Source: Flavobacterium piscis
GTDB lineage: Bacteria; Bacteroidota; Bacteroidia; Flavobacteriales; Flavobacteriaceae
Direction of reading: 5' to 3'
NCBI RefSeq assembly: GCF_001686925.1
Contig: NZ_LVEN01000012.1
Coordinates: 1-64,000 of the forward strand
Length of the DNA: 64,000 nt
Positions within the stretch are counted from its first letter, which is position 1; every line of letters begins with the position of its first letter. The position numbers and the translations under genes are program-made. Of this stretch, positions 33,566 through 41,710 are shown one piece after another. The notes below the pieces were generated by a model, which saw only the letters and a list, made by a program, of their open reading frames with translations, was not told where the DNA came from and searched no databases.

Positions 33566-34228
33566 ATGACATTAATCCATAAAAAATCGCTTGCAGAAGA
33601 AGTTGCTTCAAAATTACAGGAGCAAATTTCTCTTGGTCATTATAAGATCAATGAGAAATTGCCTATTGAAGCAGAATTGATGAAAAGTTTTGGTGTTGGA
33701 AGATCTTCGATAAGAGAAGCGATGAAGTTACTTGCTAATTCAGGTTTACTTAGGATTCAGCAAGGAGTTGGTACATTTGTTCAGGAAGTTACCAGCATAC
33801 AAGAACCTATGGACCAACGATTAAAACGGGCAAGTCTGAAGGATTTAGATGAAGTGAGACAATTGTTAGAGTTGAAAATTGCTGAAAAAGCGGCTATCAA
33901 CAGAACCGAAGAGGATATCACCATAATGCAGCAGCATTTGGCCAATAGAATGAAAGCTGCTAATGAAGGATTGATCGAGGAATGTGTCGAAGCGGATATA
34001 CAATTTCATATTGCTATTGCAGAAGCATCTAAAAATGACATCCTTGCCGATTTGTATAAATCTGTATCGAAACATTTAAAAAAGGAGTTTCTTAGCATCT
34101 ATCCCGACACTAAAATATTTCAGGAAACATATACTATACACGAACAACTTTTAAAAAACATCATTGCAAAAGATCCAAAAAAAACATGGAATACTGTTGC
34201 CAAAATAACAGGACATACTAATTACTAA
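33566..34228 (+). CDS. GntR/FadR family transcriptional regulator
   Basis: A 220-residue regulator. It has an N-terminal winged helix (1-75: KINEKLPIEAELMKSFGVGRSSIREAMKLLANSGLLRIQQGVG motif set, seen in parts) and a C-terminal all-helical FCD domain. The FCD metal-site pattern is visible as D and H in EADIQFHIAIAEAS. FCD-type GntR proteins bind small carboxylates or sugar acids. Matching operators before this gene and before the MFS exporter 47 nt downstream indicate autoregulation and control of efflux. Confidence 0.9.
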   Translation: MTLIHKKSLAEEVASKLQEQISLGHYKINEKLPIEAELMKSFGVGRSSIREAMKLLANSGLLRIQQGVGTFVQEVTSIQEPMDQRLKRASLKDLDEVRQLLELKIAEKAAINRTEEDITIMQQHLANRMKAANEGLIEECVEADIQFHIAIAEASKNDILADLYKSVSKHLKKEFLSIYPDTKIFQETYTIHEQLLKNIIAKDPKKTWNTVAKITGHTNY

Positions 34229-34242
34229 TTTTTACGTAAATT

Positions 34243-34258
34243 CATCAGATGATCTGAT
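34243..34258 (+). promoter_or_regulatory. Second FadR-type operator, before the MFS gene
   Basis: CATCAGATGATCTGAT differs from the upstream site (33541-33556) at one base. It lies in the 46-bp gap between the regulator and transporter genes. Confidence 0.75.
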
Positions 34259-34274
34259 TTTTTTTTAATTCATT

Positions 34275-35507
34275 ATGAAAACACACACCATTGAAAGTTC
34301 AAAGCAGTTAGCCCAACAAACTGTTTTCTCTATTTTATTTACTATTAGCTTAACTCATTTTATTAATGATATGCTTCAGGCTGTTGTTCCTGCGGTCTAC
34401 CCTATTATAAAAGATAAATTTCATTTGACTTTTAGCGAAATTGGTTTAATAACCCTGACCTATCAACTTACAGCATCTATTTTACAGCCTTTCGTTGGGT
34501 TTTATACCGATAAAAAACCACGCCCGTATTCTTTAGCTGTTGCAATGGTTTTTACGCTACTTGGTTTAGCGGCTGTGGCAGTAGCTTCAAGTTTTACTAA
34601 TATTTTACTTGCCGTTAGTTTAATTGGTATTGGATCTTCTATATTTCATCCCGAAGCTTCGAGGGTGGCGCATATGGCTTCCGGAGGAAAAAGAGGATTG
34701 GCGCAATCTATTTTTCAATTAGGAGGAAATGCAGGAAGTGCCATCGGCCCTTTGCTTGCCGCTATCATTGTAGTGCCTTACGGGCAGTTTAATATTATCT
34801 GGTTTTGTCTTGCAGCCGCCGTGGGAATCATTATTCTTTCGGGCGTTGCAAAATGGTATCAGGAACATTTAAATCTAAAAGCTAAAAATAAATCGGCTAT
34901 AACAGAAGAAAAACATCATTCGCTTTCACGACAAAAAGTGATATTTTCATTGGGTATTTTGTTGGTACTGATTTTTTCAAAATACTTTTATATGGCCAGT
35001 ATGACAAGTTATTATACTTTTTACTTAATTGATAAATTTCATGTATCTGTACAGGAATCTCAAATTTATCTTTTTGCATTTCTTGGTGCTGTTGCTGCCG
35101 GAACTTTATTTGGTGGAGCTTTGGGAGATCGTTTTGGTCGAAAATACATCATTTGGATTTCGATATTAGGCGTTGCTCCTTTTACATTATTATTGCCTTA
35201 CGTATCTCTTTTCTGGACCGGAGTTTTATCTGTTATTATTGGTTTAATAATATCATCTGCGTTCTCTGCAATTTTAGTTTATGCTACTGAATTAGTTCCG
35301 GGAAAAGTAGGTTTAATTGCGGGACTTTTCTTTGGACTTGCTTTTGGTATGGGCGGATTAGGTTCTGCTATATTAGGAAAATTGGCAGATGCCACAAGCA
35401 TCGAATATGTTTTTAAGGTTTGTGCATTTTTGCCTTTAATAGGAGTTTTGACAAGCTTTCTTCCTAATATTGAAGGAAAGAAAAAAACTGCTGCACAAGA
35501 AGATTAA
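34275..35507 (+). CDS. MFS transporter, fosmidomycin-resistance (Fsr) type
   Basis: A 410-residue major-facilitator protein with 12 predicted TM helices. It resembles the Fsr family: the first helix has SLTHFINDMLQAVVPAVYPI, loop 2-3 has GFYTDKKPRPYS, and helix 4-5 GIGSSIFHPEASRVAH with AQSIFQLGGNAGSAIGP is a hallmark. Fsr proteins export fosmidomycin and probably other drugs or metabolites by proton antiport. It is the only structural gene next to the FadR regulator and has its own copy of the operator, so its expression likely responds to a small acid. A terminator follows. Confidence 0.9.
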   Translation: MKTHTIESSKQLAQQTVFSILFTISLTHFINDMLQAVVPAVYPIIKDKFHLTFSEIGLITLTYQLTASILQPFVGFYTDKKPRPYSLAVAMVFTLLGLAAVAVASSFTNILLAVSLIGIGSSIFHPEASRVAHMASGGKRGLAQSIFQLGGNAGSAIGPLLAAIIVVPYGQFNIIWFCLAAAVGIIILSGVAKWYQEHLNLKAKNKSAITEEKHHSLSRQKVIFSLGILLVLIFSKYFYMASMTSYYTFYLIDKFHVSVQESQIYLFAFLGAVAAGTLFGGALGDRFGRKYIIWISILGVAPFTLLLPYVSLFWTGVLSVIIGLIISSAFSAILVYATELVPGKVGLIAGLFFGLAFGMGGLGSAILGKLADATSIEYVFKVCAFLPLIGVLTSFLPNIEGKKKTAAQED

Positions 35508-35539
35508 ATTGTTTTTTACTAATTCGATTATTATATGTA

Positions 35540-35571
35540 AAAAGCGCTGGATGTAATGATTCAGCGCTTTT
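35540..35571. terminator. Bidirectional terminator
   Basis: AAAAGCGCTG (35540-35549) pairs with CAGCGCTTTT (35562-35571) over a 12-nt loop, with a T run after it. It lies between the convergent MFS and metQ genes. Confidence 0.85.
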
Positions 35572-35599
35572 TTGTTTGTATTAAAAAAATAAAACTATT

Positions 35600-36418
35600 T
35601 TACCAGCCTTTTACAGCTCCGCCTTTAAATTCTTTTATAGCGGCTTGTTCTACCTCCGGAGATTGAAAAGCTTGTAAAAACTGTTTTACTTTTTCTTCAT
35701 TTTTGTTGTCTTCACGGCTTACTACTAAGTTTACATAGGGAGAATCTTTGTCCTCAACAAACAAAGCATCACGCGAAGGAACTAATCCTGCCTGAGAAGC
35801 AAAAGTATTATTGATTATAGCAATTGTTACATTGGCATCATCAAGGGATCTTGGCAATTGAGGCGCTTCTAGTTCTACTATTTTAAGTTTTTTAGGGTTG
35901 CTTACGATATCTGTTACTTTAGGTAATAAACCAATTCCGTCTTTCAATTTTAGTAAACCGTTTTTCTCCAAAAGTAATAACGAACGTCCACCGTTTGTTG
36001 GATCATTTGGGATAATAATGGTGCTTTCGTCTTTTAGCTCCGAAAGGTTTTTTATTTTTTTAGAATAGGCTGCTATTGGGTAAATGAATGTTTTACCAAT
36101 GATTGCCAATTTGTATCCACGTTGTTTCGATTGCTCATCAAGATATGGTTTGTGCTGAAAAGCATTTGCATCAATATCTCCCTGGCTCAAAGCTTCGTTA
36201 GGAATCACGTAATCATTAAAAGAAATCAACTCTACTTCAAGTCCGTATTTTTCTTTTGCCACTTTTTTAGCAACTTCAGCCACTTTGTATTCCGGTCCTG
36301 TTGCAACTCCAACTTTTATGTGGTGCGGATCGTTATTTTTGGCTTTGCCACAATTAACCAATGAAAGTGTCAAGGTTAAAATTCCGATTGCTTTTAAAAA
36401 ATTATTTTTAGTAATCAT
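35600..36418 (-). CDS. metQ: Methionine ABC transporter substrate-binding lipoprotein MetQ
   Basis: A 272-residue NlpA/MetQ family lipoprotein with lipobox LVNC (C23). Family features: IKVGVATGPEYKVAEVAKKV at the start of the mature protein, NAFQHKPYLDEQ, PNDPTNGGRSLLLLE and the end VKQFLQAFQSPEVEQAAIKEFKG. It delivers D/L-methionine (or related compounds) to the MetN-MetI complex. It is third in a metN-metI-metQ order, but separated from metI by 577 bp of repeat DNA, which is atypical. It may be expressed by read-through or from its own promoter. Confidence 0.92.
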   Translation of the reverse strand: MITKNNFLKAIGILTLTLSLVNCGKAKNNDPHHIKVGVATGPEYKVAEVAKKVAKEKYGLEVELISFNDYVIPNEALSQGDIDANAFQHKPYLDEQSKQRGYKLAIIGKTFIYPIAAYSKKIKNLSELKDESTIIIPNDPTNGGRSLLLLEKNGLLKLKDGIGLLPKVTDIVSNPKKLKIVELEAPQLPRSLDDANVTIAIINNTFASQAGLVPSRDALFVEDKDSPYVNLVVSREDNKNEEKVKQFLQAFQSPEVEQAAIKEFKGGAVKGW

Positions 36419-36480
36419 GTTTTTAATTTTATAATTAATATTTATTTGTTGTCTAAATTTAACCGTAACGTTGTCTGAAA

Positions 36481-36950
36481 TTTAACCGCAAAGAACGCAA
36501 AGGTTTTTCGCAGAGTTCGCTAAGTTTTAAGTTGTGCTAACACAATGTAAGTTCGCAAAGCTTTGTAAAATTTGTGTTCTCTGTGGTATTTTTAACCGCA
36601 AAGTTGCCTGAAATTTAACCGCAAAGAACGCAAAGGTTTTTCGCAAAGTTTGCTAAGTTTTAAGTTTTGCTAACACAATGTAAGTTCGCAAAGCTTTGTG
36701 AACTTTGTGTTTACTACACTTAGTATATTAAAAAACTTTGTGTTCTCTGTGGTATTTTAACCGCAAAGTTGTCTGAAATTTAACCGCAAAGAACGCAAAG
36801 GTTTTTTCGCAGAGTTCGCTAAGTTTTAAGTTGTGCTAACACAATTTTAAGTTCGCAAAGCTGGTTCAACATAAAGCTTTGCGAACTTTAGCTTCTCACA
36901 AAACTTAAGATATTCTAAAAAAAAACTTTGCGCACTTTGCGGTAAAATCT
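36481..36950. repeat. CGCAAAG-family repeat array between metI and metQ
   Basis: Three long, diverged units start with TTTAACCGCAAAGAACGC at 36481, 36613 and 36779. Each continues with GCTAAGTTTTAAGT, GTAAGTTCGCAAAGCTT and a TGTGTTCTCTGTGGT-type end. The array closes with ACTTTGCGCACTTTGCGG. It is related to the arrays at 60-395 and 51734-51871 and fills the gap 36419-36995. Confidence 0.8.
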
Positions 36951-36995
36951 TAAAGTAATCTCAAAGTAATATCATAGTAATCTCAAAGCATTCAT

Positions 36996-37649
36996 TTACC
37001 TATGATCAAATCGTTTCGATAAAAAGTCACCCGCAAACTGAATCACAAACACCAAAAGTACCAATAACGCCAAAACCGAATTCATCGTTACGGCATCATA
37101 ACCAATATATCCGTACTGATATCCAACTTGTCCTAAACCACCGGCACCAACAGCACCACCCATTGCAGAATAACCTACAAGCGTAATTAAAGTGATCGAT
37201 GCGGCATTGATTAAAGACGGTAAAGCTTCGGGAAGCAATACTTTATATACAATTTGAAAAGGTGTTGCGCCCAAAGCTCTTGCTGCTTCGATTAATCCCG
37301 ACGGAAGGCCTAAAAGACTATTCTCTACCAATCTGGCAATAAATGGCGCTGCACCAATGCTTAGCGGAACCAACGCGGCACTTACACCAATGGAAGTTCC
37401 TACCAACGCACGCGTAAACGGAATCATCCAAACGATTAATATAATGAAGGGGATTGAACGAAAAACATTCACCAATACCGATAAAACTCTGTTTAAAACC
37501 GGTTGCTCCAGAATTTGATTTTTTCGGGTAAGGAAAAGCAAAATACCAGTTGGAAGCCCTAATGCAAAACCAAAAAAGCCCGACACAAATGTCATCACGA
37601 TGGTTTCCCACGTACCGTTTAATAATAAGGTAATAATAGAATCAGACAT
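36996..37649 (-). CDS. metI: Methionine ABC transporter permease MetI
   Basis: A 217-residue inner-membrane permease of the MetI type with five predicted TM helices. The EAA coupling loop is [20 protein letters not shown]. The segment [15 protein letters not shown] precedes it and [17 protein letters not shown] follows, both typical of MetI. The start codon overlaps the metN stop by 8 bp, so the two are translationally coupled. The product forms the transmembrane channel of the MetNIQ importer. Confidence 0.93.
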   Translation of the reverse strand: MSDSIITLLLNGTWETIVMTFVSGFFGFALGLPTGILLFLTRKNQILEQPVLNRVLSVLVNVFRSIPFIILIVWMIPFTRALVGTSIGVSAALVPLSIGAAPFIARLVENSLLGLPSGLIEAARALGATPFQIVYKVLLPEALPSLINAASITLITLVGYSAMGGAVGAGGLGQVGYQYGYIGYDAVTMNSVLALLVLLVFVIQFAGDFLSKRFDHR

Positions 37650-38673
37650 AACCTATGATTTCTGTTTTAATATGTTTAGAAATAAAATATTCAATTGCAG
37701 CTTCGTAATTCTCGCGTTTGCCCGACAATTCTATCAGCATCACACCAAAGTTTACATCTCCGGCCTGATCCATTTGCGCACTCACGATTTTAAAATTCGT
37801 ATCGAACAATCGCGAAACCTCAGAAATAACAGGTTCGTTTACCGATTTTCCGGTCATTTCTAATCGTAATAACGGACTCAAACCTTCTGCATCTTCCTTT
37901 TGTAATCTTTCCTGATACACTCTCGGAATATCAAGATGCAATGACGAAGCGATAAATTCCTTTGTTAATTCGTGTTTAGGGTCGGCAAAAATTTCTCCTA
38001 CACTTCCCTGCTCAATCAATTTTCCGTGGCTAATTACCGCAACCTCGTCGCAAATCGATTTTACAACTTCCATTTGGTGTGTAATCAACAAAATAGTGAT
38101 GTTCAAACGGCGATTGATGTCCTTCAATAGATTCAAAATCGATCTTGTTGTTGCAGGATCAAGTGCACTCGTTGCTTCATCGCACAAAAGCACTTTCGGA
38201 TTGTTGGCCAATGTTCTCGCAATGGCAACCCTTTGTTTTTGGCCTCCTGAAAGGCTTGCCGGATAATCATTTGCTTTTTCGGCCAAACCTACTAATTCCA
38301 ACAATTCAAAAACACGGGTTCGAATAGCGTCCTTTGATGCACCAACCAATTCTAACGGAAAAGCCACATTCTCAAAAACCGTTCTTGACGAAAGCAGGTT
38401 AAAATGCTGAAAAATCATTCCTATTTGTCTTCTTTCAATCGCCAATTGTGCATTCGATAATTGCAGTAACGATTTTCCGTCTACGATAATTTCACCTGAA
38501 GTTGGTCTTTCCAATAAGTTTACACATCGAATCAACGTACTTTTTCCAGCTCCCGAAGTTCCAATTACACCAAATATTTTTCCCTGAGGAACTTTAAGCG
38601 AAACATCTGATAAAGCCGAGACAACTCGGTTTTTCTGATGAAAATTCTTGGTGATGTTTTTTAATTCAATCAT
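37642..38673 (-). CDS. metN: Methionine ABC transporter ATPase MetN
   Basis: A 343-residue ABC ATPase. Walker A is GTSGAGKST (38-46), the signature is LSGGQKQR (141-148), and Walker B is [13 protein letters not shown]-terminal NIL/ACT-like domain (about 262-343, [15 protein letters not shown] onward) is the methionine-sensing module that causes transinhibition in MetNI. It is first in the met operon. Upstream lie a promoter, a small leader ORF and a terminator hairpin (38744-38908), suggesting control by premature termination. Confidence 0.94.
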   Translation of the reverse strand: MIELKNITKNFHQKNRVVSALSDVSLKVPQGKIFGVIGTSGAGKSTLIRCVNLLERPTSGEIIVDGKSLLQLSNAQLAIERRQIGMIFQHFNLLSSRTVFENVAFPLELVGASKDAIRTRVFELLELVGLAEKANDYPASLSGGQKQRVAIARTLANNPKVLLCDEATSALDPATTRSILNLLKDINRRLNITILLITHQMEVVKSICDEVAVISHGKLIEQGSVGEIFADPKHELTKEFIASSLHLDIPRVYQERLQKEDAEGLSPLLRLEMTGKSVNEPVISEVSRLFDTNFKIVSAQMDQAGDVNFGVMLIELSGKRENYEAAIEYFISKHIKTEIIGYV

Positions 38674-38743
38674 TTTTTTAATTCAAATTAAATCTGCTAT
38701 ATCCACAGATATCAATACTTAACGCTTCTGAAATTCCAGAATG

Positions 38744-38781
38744 TAAAATCAAAAAGCCTTTCAATAAATTATGAAAGGCTT
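38744..38781 (-). terminator. Terminator hairpin in the metN leader (candidate attenuator)
   Basis: On the minus strand AAGCCTTTCA (38781-38772) pairs with TGAAAGGCTT (38763-38754) over an 8-nt loop, followed by TTTGATTTT. It lies between the leader ORF stop (38803) and metN ATG (38673), so it would stop transcription before metN. A nearby TTCTGAA/TTCAGAA pairing could form an alternative stem. Confidence 0.75.
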
Positions 38782-38802
38782 CAGAAATAAATCATTTTAT
38801 TT

Positions 38803-38892
38803 TTATATATAAGCCAGTTCATACCATCGCATAGTCGCACAACACATTATGCTGCAGCTATAATAATTGGTATTCTGGTTATCGTTTTTCAT
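38803..38892 (-). CDS. Cys/Met-containing leader peptide upstream of metNIQ
   Basis: A 29-codon ORF (ATG 38892, TAA 38803) lies between a -7 promoter element and a terminator hairpin in front of metN. The peptide has a dense centre YYSCSIMCC with Cys at 13, 17 and 18 and Met at 16 and 21, then MRWYE. Clustering of sulfur amino-acid codons next to a terminator before a methionine importer is the classic layout of ribosome-mediated attenuation. The ORF would be translated almost leaderless, since the -7 ends 8 bp before its ATG. Such control is well known for amino-acid operons in Proteobacteria but I know of no description for this leader. Translation is unproven. Confidence 0.55.
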   Translation of the reverse strand: MKNDNQNTNYYSCSIMCCATMRWYELAYI

Positions 38893-38900
38893 TGCTGCGG

Positions 38901-38908
38901 CAAATTTA
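38901..38908 (-). promoter_or_regulatory. -7 element of the metNIQ leader transcript
   Basis: TAAATTTG on the minus strand is a perfect TAnnTTTG match. A TTTG at 38932-38935 could be the -33 with a slightly long 23-bp spacer. Confidence 0.6.
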
Positions 38909-38985
38909 AAGAGATAATTTGAATTTTAATGCAAAATCATAAACTTTTTTAACCCTATCAATTTAATAGACTGCTTTAGGATTTT

Positions 38986-39090
38986 GGAGCTTTTTCCTGC
39001 TGTCCTTCCAAATCTTTTGTGCCTCCCGATAGCTATCGGGACCAGCACAAAAGGAGTTTCCCTCCTATCAGGGCTATGGCACTCATTTTC
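38986..39090 (-). ncRNA. Candidate structured RNA element, copy 3
   Basis: Minus-strand reading: GAAAATGAGTGCCATAGCC, CTGATAGGAG, GGAAACTCCTTTTGTGC, a hairpin built on TCCCGATA/TATCGGGA, GCACAAAAGATTTGG, and GCAGGAAAAAGCTCC. It keeps all constant blocks of copies 1 and 2, with compensatory changes in the GGAAACTCC region. The stretch 38909-39399 is otherwise gene-free; a 75-codon frame across it is not credible. Confidence 0.55.
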
Positions 39091-39399
39091 ATAAGAACTT
39101 ATCAGAATAAAAAAGATAAAAAACCATGTAAATTCGTTTTTTCGCGATAGCAAATCTGTCTTATAGGTGTGCTATAAAACGATTCAATTTGAAATTATAC
39201 AATATTCCCGTTTGTATTAAAAACATCCCAATCTCATTTTCAAAACTTAAAGTTGCATTAAAATTGGACTTTCTTCCCCAAATAAATTGATTAACTAATA
39301 TTAATTTTTACATTTGCGTTATTTTTATTTGTTCTAAATAGCTTTATTTTCCAGCCTTATTTATGCAGATAAAAAACCTTAAACAATAAATACCCAAAT

Positions 39400-40896
39400 A
39401 TGAAAAAGAATATTTTACTCTCTTTTGCATTAGCCGCTACCTTATTTGTTAGTGCACAGCAAAAAAACAACTTACTCGAACAATCTTTTTGGAAAACTGC
39501 ACCAGATGTCGCCACTGTAAAAGCTGAAATAGAAAAAGGAAACAATCCGGCAGAATCTAATGCAAATGCTTTTGATGCTGTTGTGATTGCTATTAATAAT
39601 GACGCGCCTCTTGCAAGTATAAAATTCTTATTAGACCAACCCGGAAATCCATTAAATAAACCCACTCACGATAATCGTATTTATTTGCACTGGGCAGCTT
39701 ACAGAGGAAATACAGAATTGGTACAATACCTGATATCAAAAGGATCTGATATTAATTTTGAAGACAGTCATGGCACAACTCCAATTGCTTTTGCAGCAGG
39801 AAGTGGTCTTTTAAATTCAGGAGTTGCTGAAGCTTTTTTTAAAGCCGGAATCGATCCGAAGAAAAAATATAGCGACGGTGCCAACCTATTACTTATAGCA
39901 ATTCCGTTCGACAAAGATCTTACGCTTACCAATTATTTTATTACAAAAGGATTATCCTTAAAAGATACTGATAGTAACGGAAAAACTGCTTTTGACTACG
40001 CCGCCAGAACAGGAAATGTGGCTCTTTTGAAAAAACTTTTAGAAAAAGGGGTTAAACCAACAGACAATGCGCTTTTAGTTGCTACTCAGGGAACACGCAG
40101 AGAAACCACTCCTCTGGAAGCTTATAAATATTTAGTAGAAGAGGTAAAACTAAAAGCTACTTTTACTAATAAATCAGGAGAAAATGTACTGCACCTTTTA
40201 GCAGGAAAACAAAATCAGACTGAAATTATTAATTACTTTTTAGGTAAAGGTGTCGATGCAAACCAAGTAAACAAAGACGGAAATACAGCTGTTATGATTG
40301 CTGCCGGAGCTAGAGAAACTGCAGTTTTAGAACAATTGTTGCCAAAGGTAAAAAACATTAATTTACAAAACCTAAAAGGCGAATCGGCTTTGACAATGGC
40401 GGTAAGATCAGGAACTCCTGAGGCAGTTGCGCTACTTTTAAACAAAGGTGCAGATGTAAACGTAAAAGATAAAGACGCAAATAATCTAGGCGTTTATTTA
40501 ATACAATCCTACAGACCGGCAGGACGTGGTGAAGCTAATGCGGCAAAAGATCCTTTTGAGGCAAAAGTAAAATTACTTCAGGATAAAGGATTAAACCTGG
40601 CTGCTGCACAAAAAGACGGAAGCACGCTTTATCACTTTGCAATTGCTAAAAATGATTTGGCTTTACTAAAAAAACTAGCTTCTCTGAATATTGATGTCAA
40701 CGCTAAAAATAAAGATGGTCTTACAGCTTTACACAAAGCAGCAATGGTAGCCAAAGACGATACCATCCTGAAATACCTTGTGTCTCTTGGAGCCAAAAAA
40801 GAGATCAATACCGAATTTGACGAAAGCGCTTATGCTCTTGCTAAAGAAAATGAATCGTTAACTAAAAATAATGTTTCGGTTGAATTTTTAAAATAG
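39400..40896 (+). CDS. Exported ankyrin-repeat protein
   Basis: A 498-residue protein with a signal peptide (1-19, ending FVSAQ) and roughly ten ankyrin repeats, for example GTTPIAFAAGSGLLNSG, NGKTAFDYAARTGNVALLKKLL and DGLTALHKAAMVAKDD. Ankyrin arrays bind proteins and have no enzymatic residues. Periplasmic ankyrin proteins of other bacteria (AnkB-like) protect catalases or participate in oxidative-stress tolerance. Here it lies immediately upstream, in the same orientation, of the DUF2271-PepSY-ApbE flavin genes, so an envelope redox role is plausible but inferred. Confidence 0.88.
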   Translation: MKKNILLSFALAATLFVSAQQKNNLLEQSFWKTAPDVATVKAEIEKGNNPAESNANAFDAVVIAINNDAPLASIKFLLDQPGNPLNKPTHDNRIYLHWAAYRGNTELVQYLISKGSDINFEDSHGTTPIAFAAGSGLLNSGVAEAFFKAGIDPKKKYSDGANLLLIAIPFDKDLTLTNYFITKGLSLKDTDSNGKTAFDYAARTGNVALLKKLLEKGVKPTDNALLVATQGTRRETTPLEAYKYLVEEVKLKATFTNKSGENVLHLLAGKQNQTEIINYFLGKGVDANQVNKDGNTAVMIAAGARETAVLEQLLPKVKNINLQNLKGESALTMAVRSGTPEAVALLLNKGADVNVKDKDANNLGVYLIQSYRPAGRGEANAAKDPFEAKVKLLQDKGLNLAAAQKDGSTLYHFAIAKNDLALLKKLASLNIDVNAKNKDGLTALHKAAMVAKDDTILKYLVSLGAKKEINTEFDESAYALAKENESLTKNNVSVEFLK

Positions 40897-40903
40897 GTAA
40901 AAA

Positions 40904-40972
40904 GTTATGAATTATGAGTTATGAGTTTTTAGTTAAAATCAAACTTATAACTCTTAACTCATAATTCATAAC
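40904..40972. repeat. 24-bp inverted repeat with tandem derivatives
   Basis: GTTATGAATTATGAGTTATG and following bases (40904-40927) pair with 40949-40972 with one mismatch across a 21-nt loop. Further copies of CATAATTCATAACTC run on to 41019, directly before the DUF2271 gene start. Confidence 0.75.
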
Positions 40973-41021
40973 TCGTAAATCATAATCCATAATTCATAAC
41001 TCAAAATTCATAACTCAAAAT

Positions 41022-41504
41022 ATGAAATCAATATTTAAAATAGCACTTACAGGTACATTACTCTTTTTAATCTCTTTTCAGGCAAATGCTCAGGCAAGCA
41101 AATACAAATGCATGCTGCAAATGGCCAATTATATGGGCGAAGGCGCTTATATCGTAGTTTCTCTTATTAATTCTAAGGGAGAATATGAGAAAACACTTTA
41201 TGTAATGGGTGATGATAAAAAATGGTACAAATCACTAAAAGAATGGAACAAATTCCAGACAGCAAAACCTACTGATATTAGTGCCAAAACCGGAGCATCT
41301 GTTACTGGCGGAGATCGCAGTATTACTACCATAGAAATTGATGATTCTAAAATTAACAAAGGATACAAACTACGATTTGAGTCGGCTGTTGAAGATCAGA
41401 AATATTATGTAAATGATCTTGAAATTCCGCTTACTACTGAAGGTCTTGCTGATAAAACAGAAGGTAAGGGATATATTAGATACGTGAGATTAAACAAGAT
41501 TTAA
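41022..41504 (+). CDS. DUF2271 domain-containing exported protein
   Basis: A 160-residue protein with signal peptide (1-24, ending ANAQA) and a DUF2271 domain. DUF2271 proteins have been reported as substrates of ApbE flavin transferase. The segment KTGASVTGGDR contains T90-G91-A92-S93, similar to the [ST]GA[ST] flavinylation core, so S93 is a candidate covalent FMN attachment site. The partner genes fit: a PepSY flavoreductase 206 nt downstream and ApbE after that. The protein would then carry electrons in the periplasm. The domain call is firm; the modified residue is inference. Confidence 0.82.
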   Translation: MKSIFKIALTGTLLFLISFQANAQASKYKCMLQMANYMGEGAYIVVSLINSKGEYEKTLYVMGDDKKWYKSLKEWNKFQTAKPTDISAKTGASVTGGDRSITTIEIDDSKINKGYKLRFESAVEDQKYYVNDLEIPLTTEGLADKTEGKGYIRYVRLNKI

Positions 41505-41523
41505 TACTCTTTCGTTACAAGTA

Positions 41524-41556
41524 AACTTTGTCAAAGTTTTGAACTTTGACAAAGTT
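41524..41556. repeat. 33-bp palindrome AACTTTGTCAAAGTT type
   Basis: AACTTTGTCAAAGTT (41524-41538) and AACTTTGACAAAGTT (41542-41556) are perfect complements around TTG. Each arm is itself nearly palindromic. A second copy with one change lies at 59212-59244. Both lie just past the 3' end of a gene, so a role as terminator or mRNA end stabiliser is possible. Confidence 0.75.
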
Positions 41557-41574
41557 GTAATAACCACAATGATT

Positions 41575-41674
41575 GTCATTTCGGCCAAGGAGAAATCTAC
41601 GTAAAAAAACTAATGCAAAGTTTTTCCTTAAATTGTCGAGCTACTTGCGAGGATTTCTCCTTCGTCGAAATGAC
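41575..41674. mobile_element. MITE-like inverted-repeat element
   Basis: 100-bp copy with ends GTCATTTCGGCCAAGGAG and CTCCTTCGTCGAAATGAC. It lies between the DUF2271 and PepSY genes, which are otherwise expected to be adjacent. Confidence 0.65.
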
Positions 41675-41710
41675 AAAAATGAGAATTAATATACATTCGA
41701 ATACCACTCA

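Noticed and set aside
38674..38900. SAM riboswitch before metN
   Set aside because: No recognisable SAM-I or SAM-II core or pseudoknot could be found; the region is better explained by a leader ORF with a terminator.
38926..39153. 75-codon frame upstream of metN
   Set aside because: It runs through the structured RNA copy and repeat DNA; composition is not protein-like.
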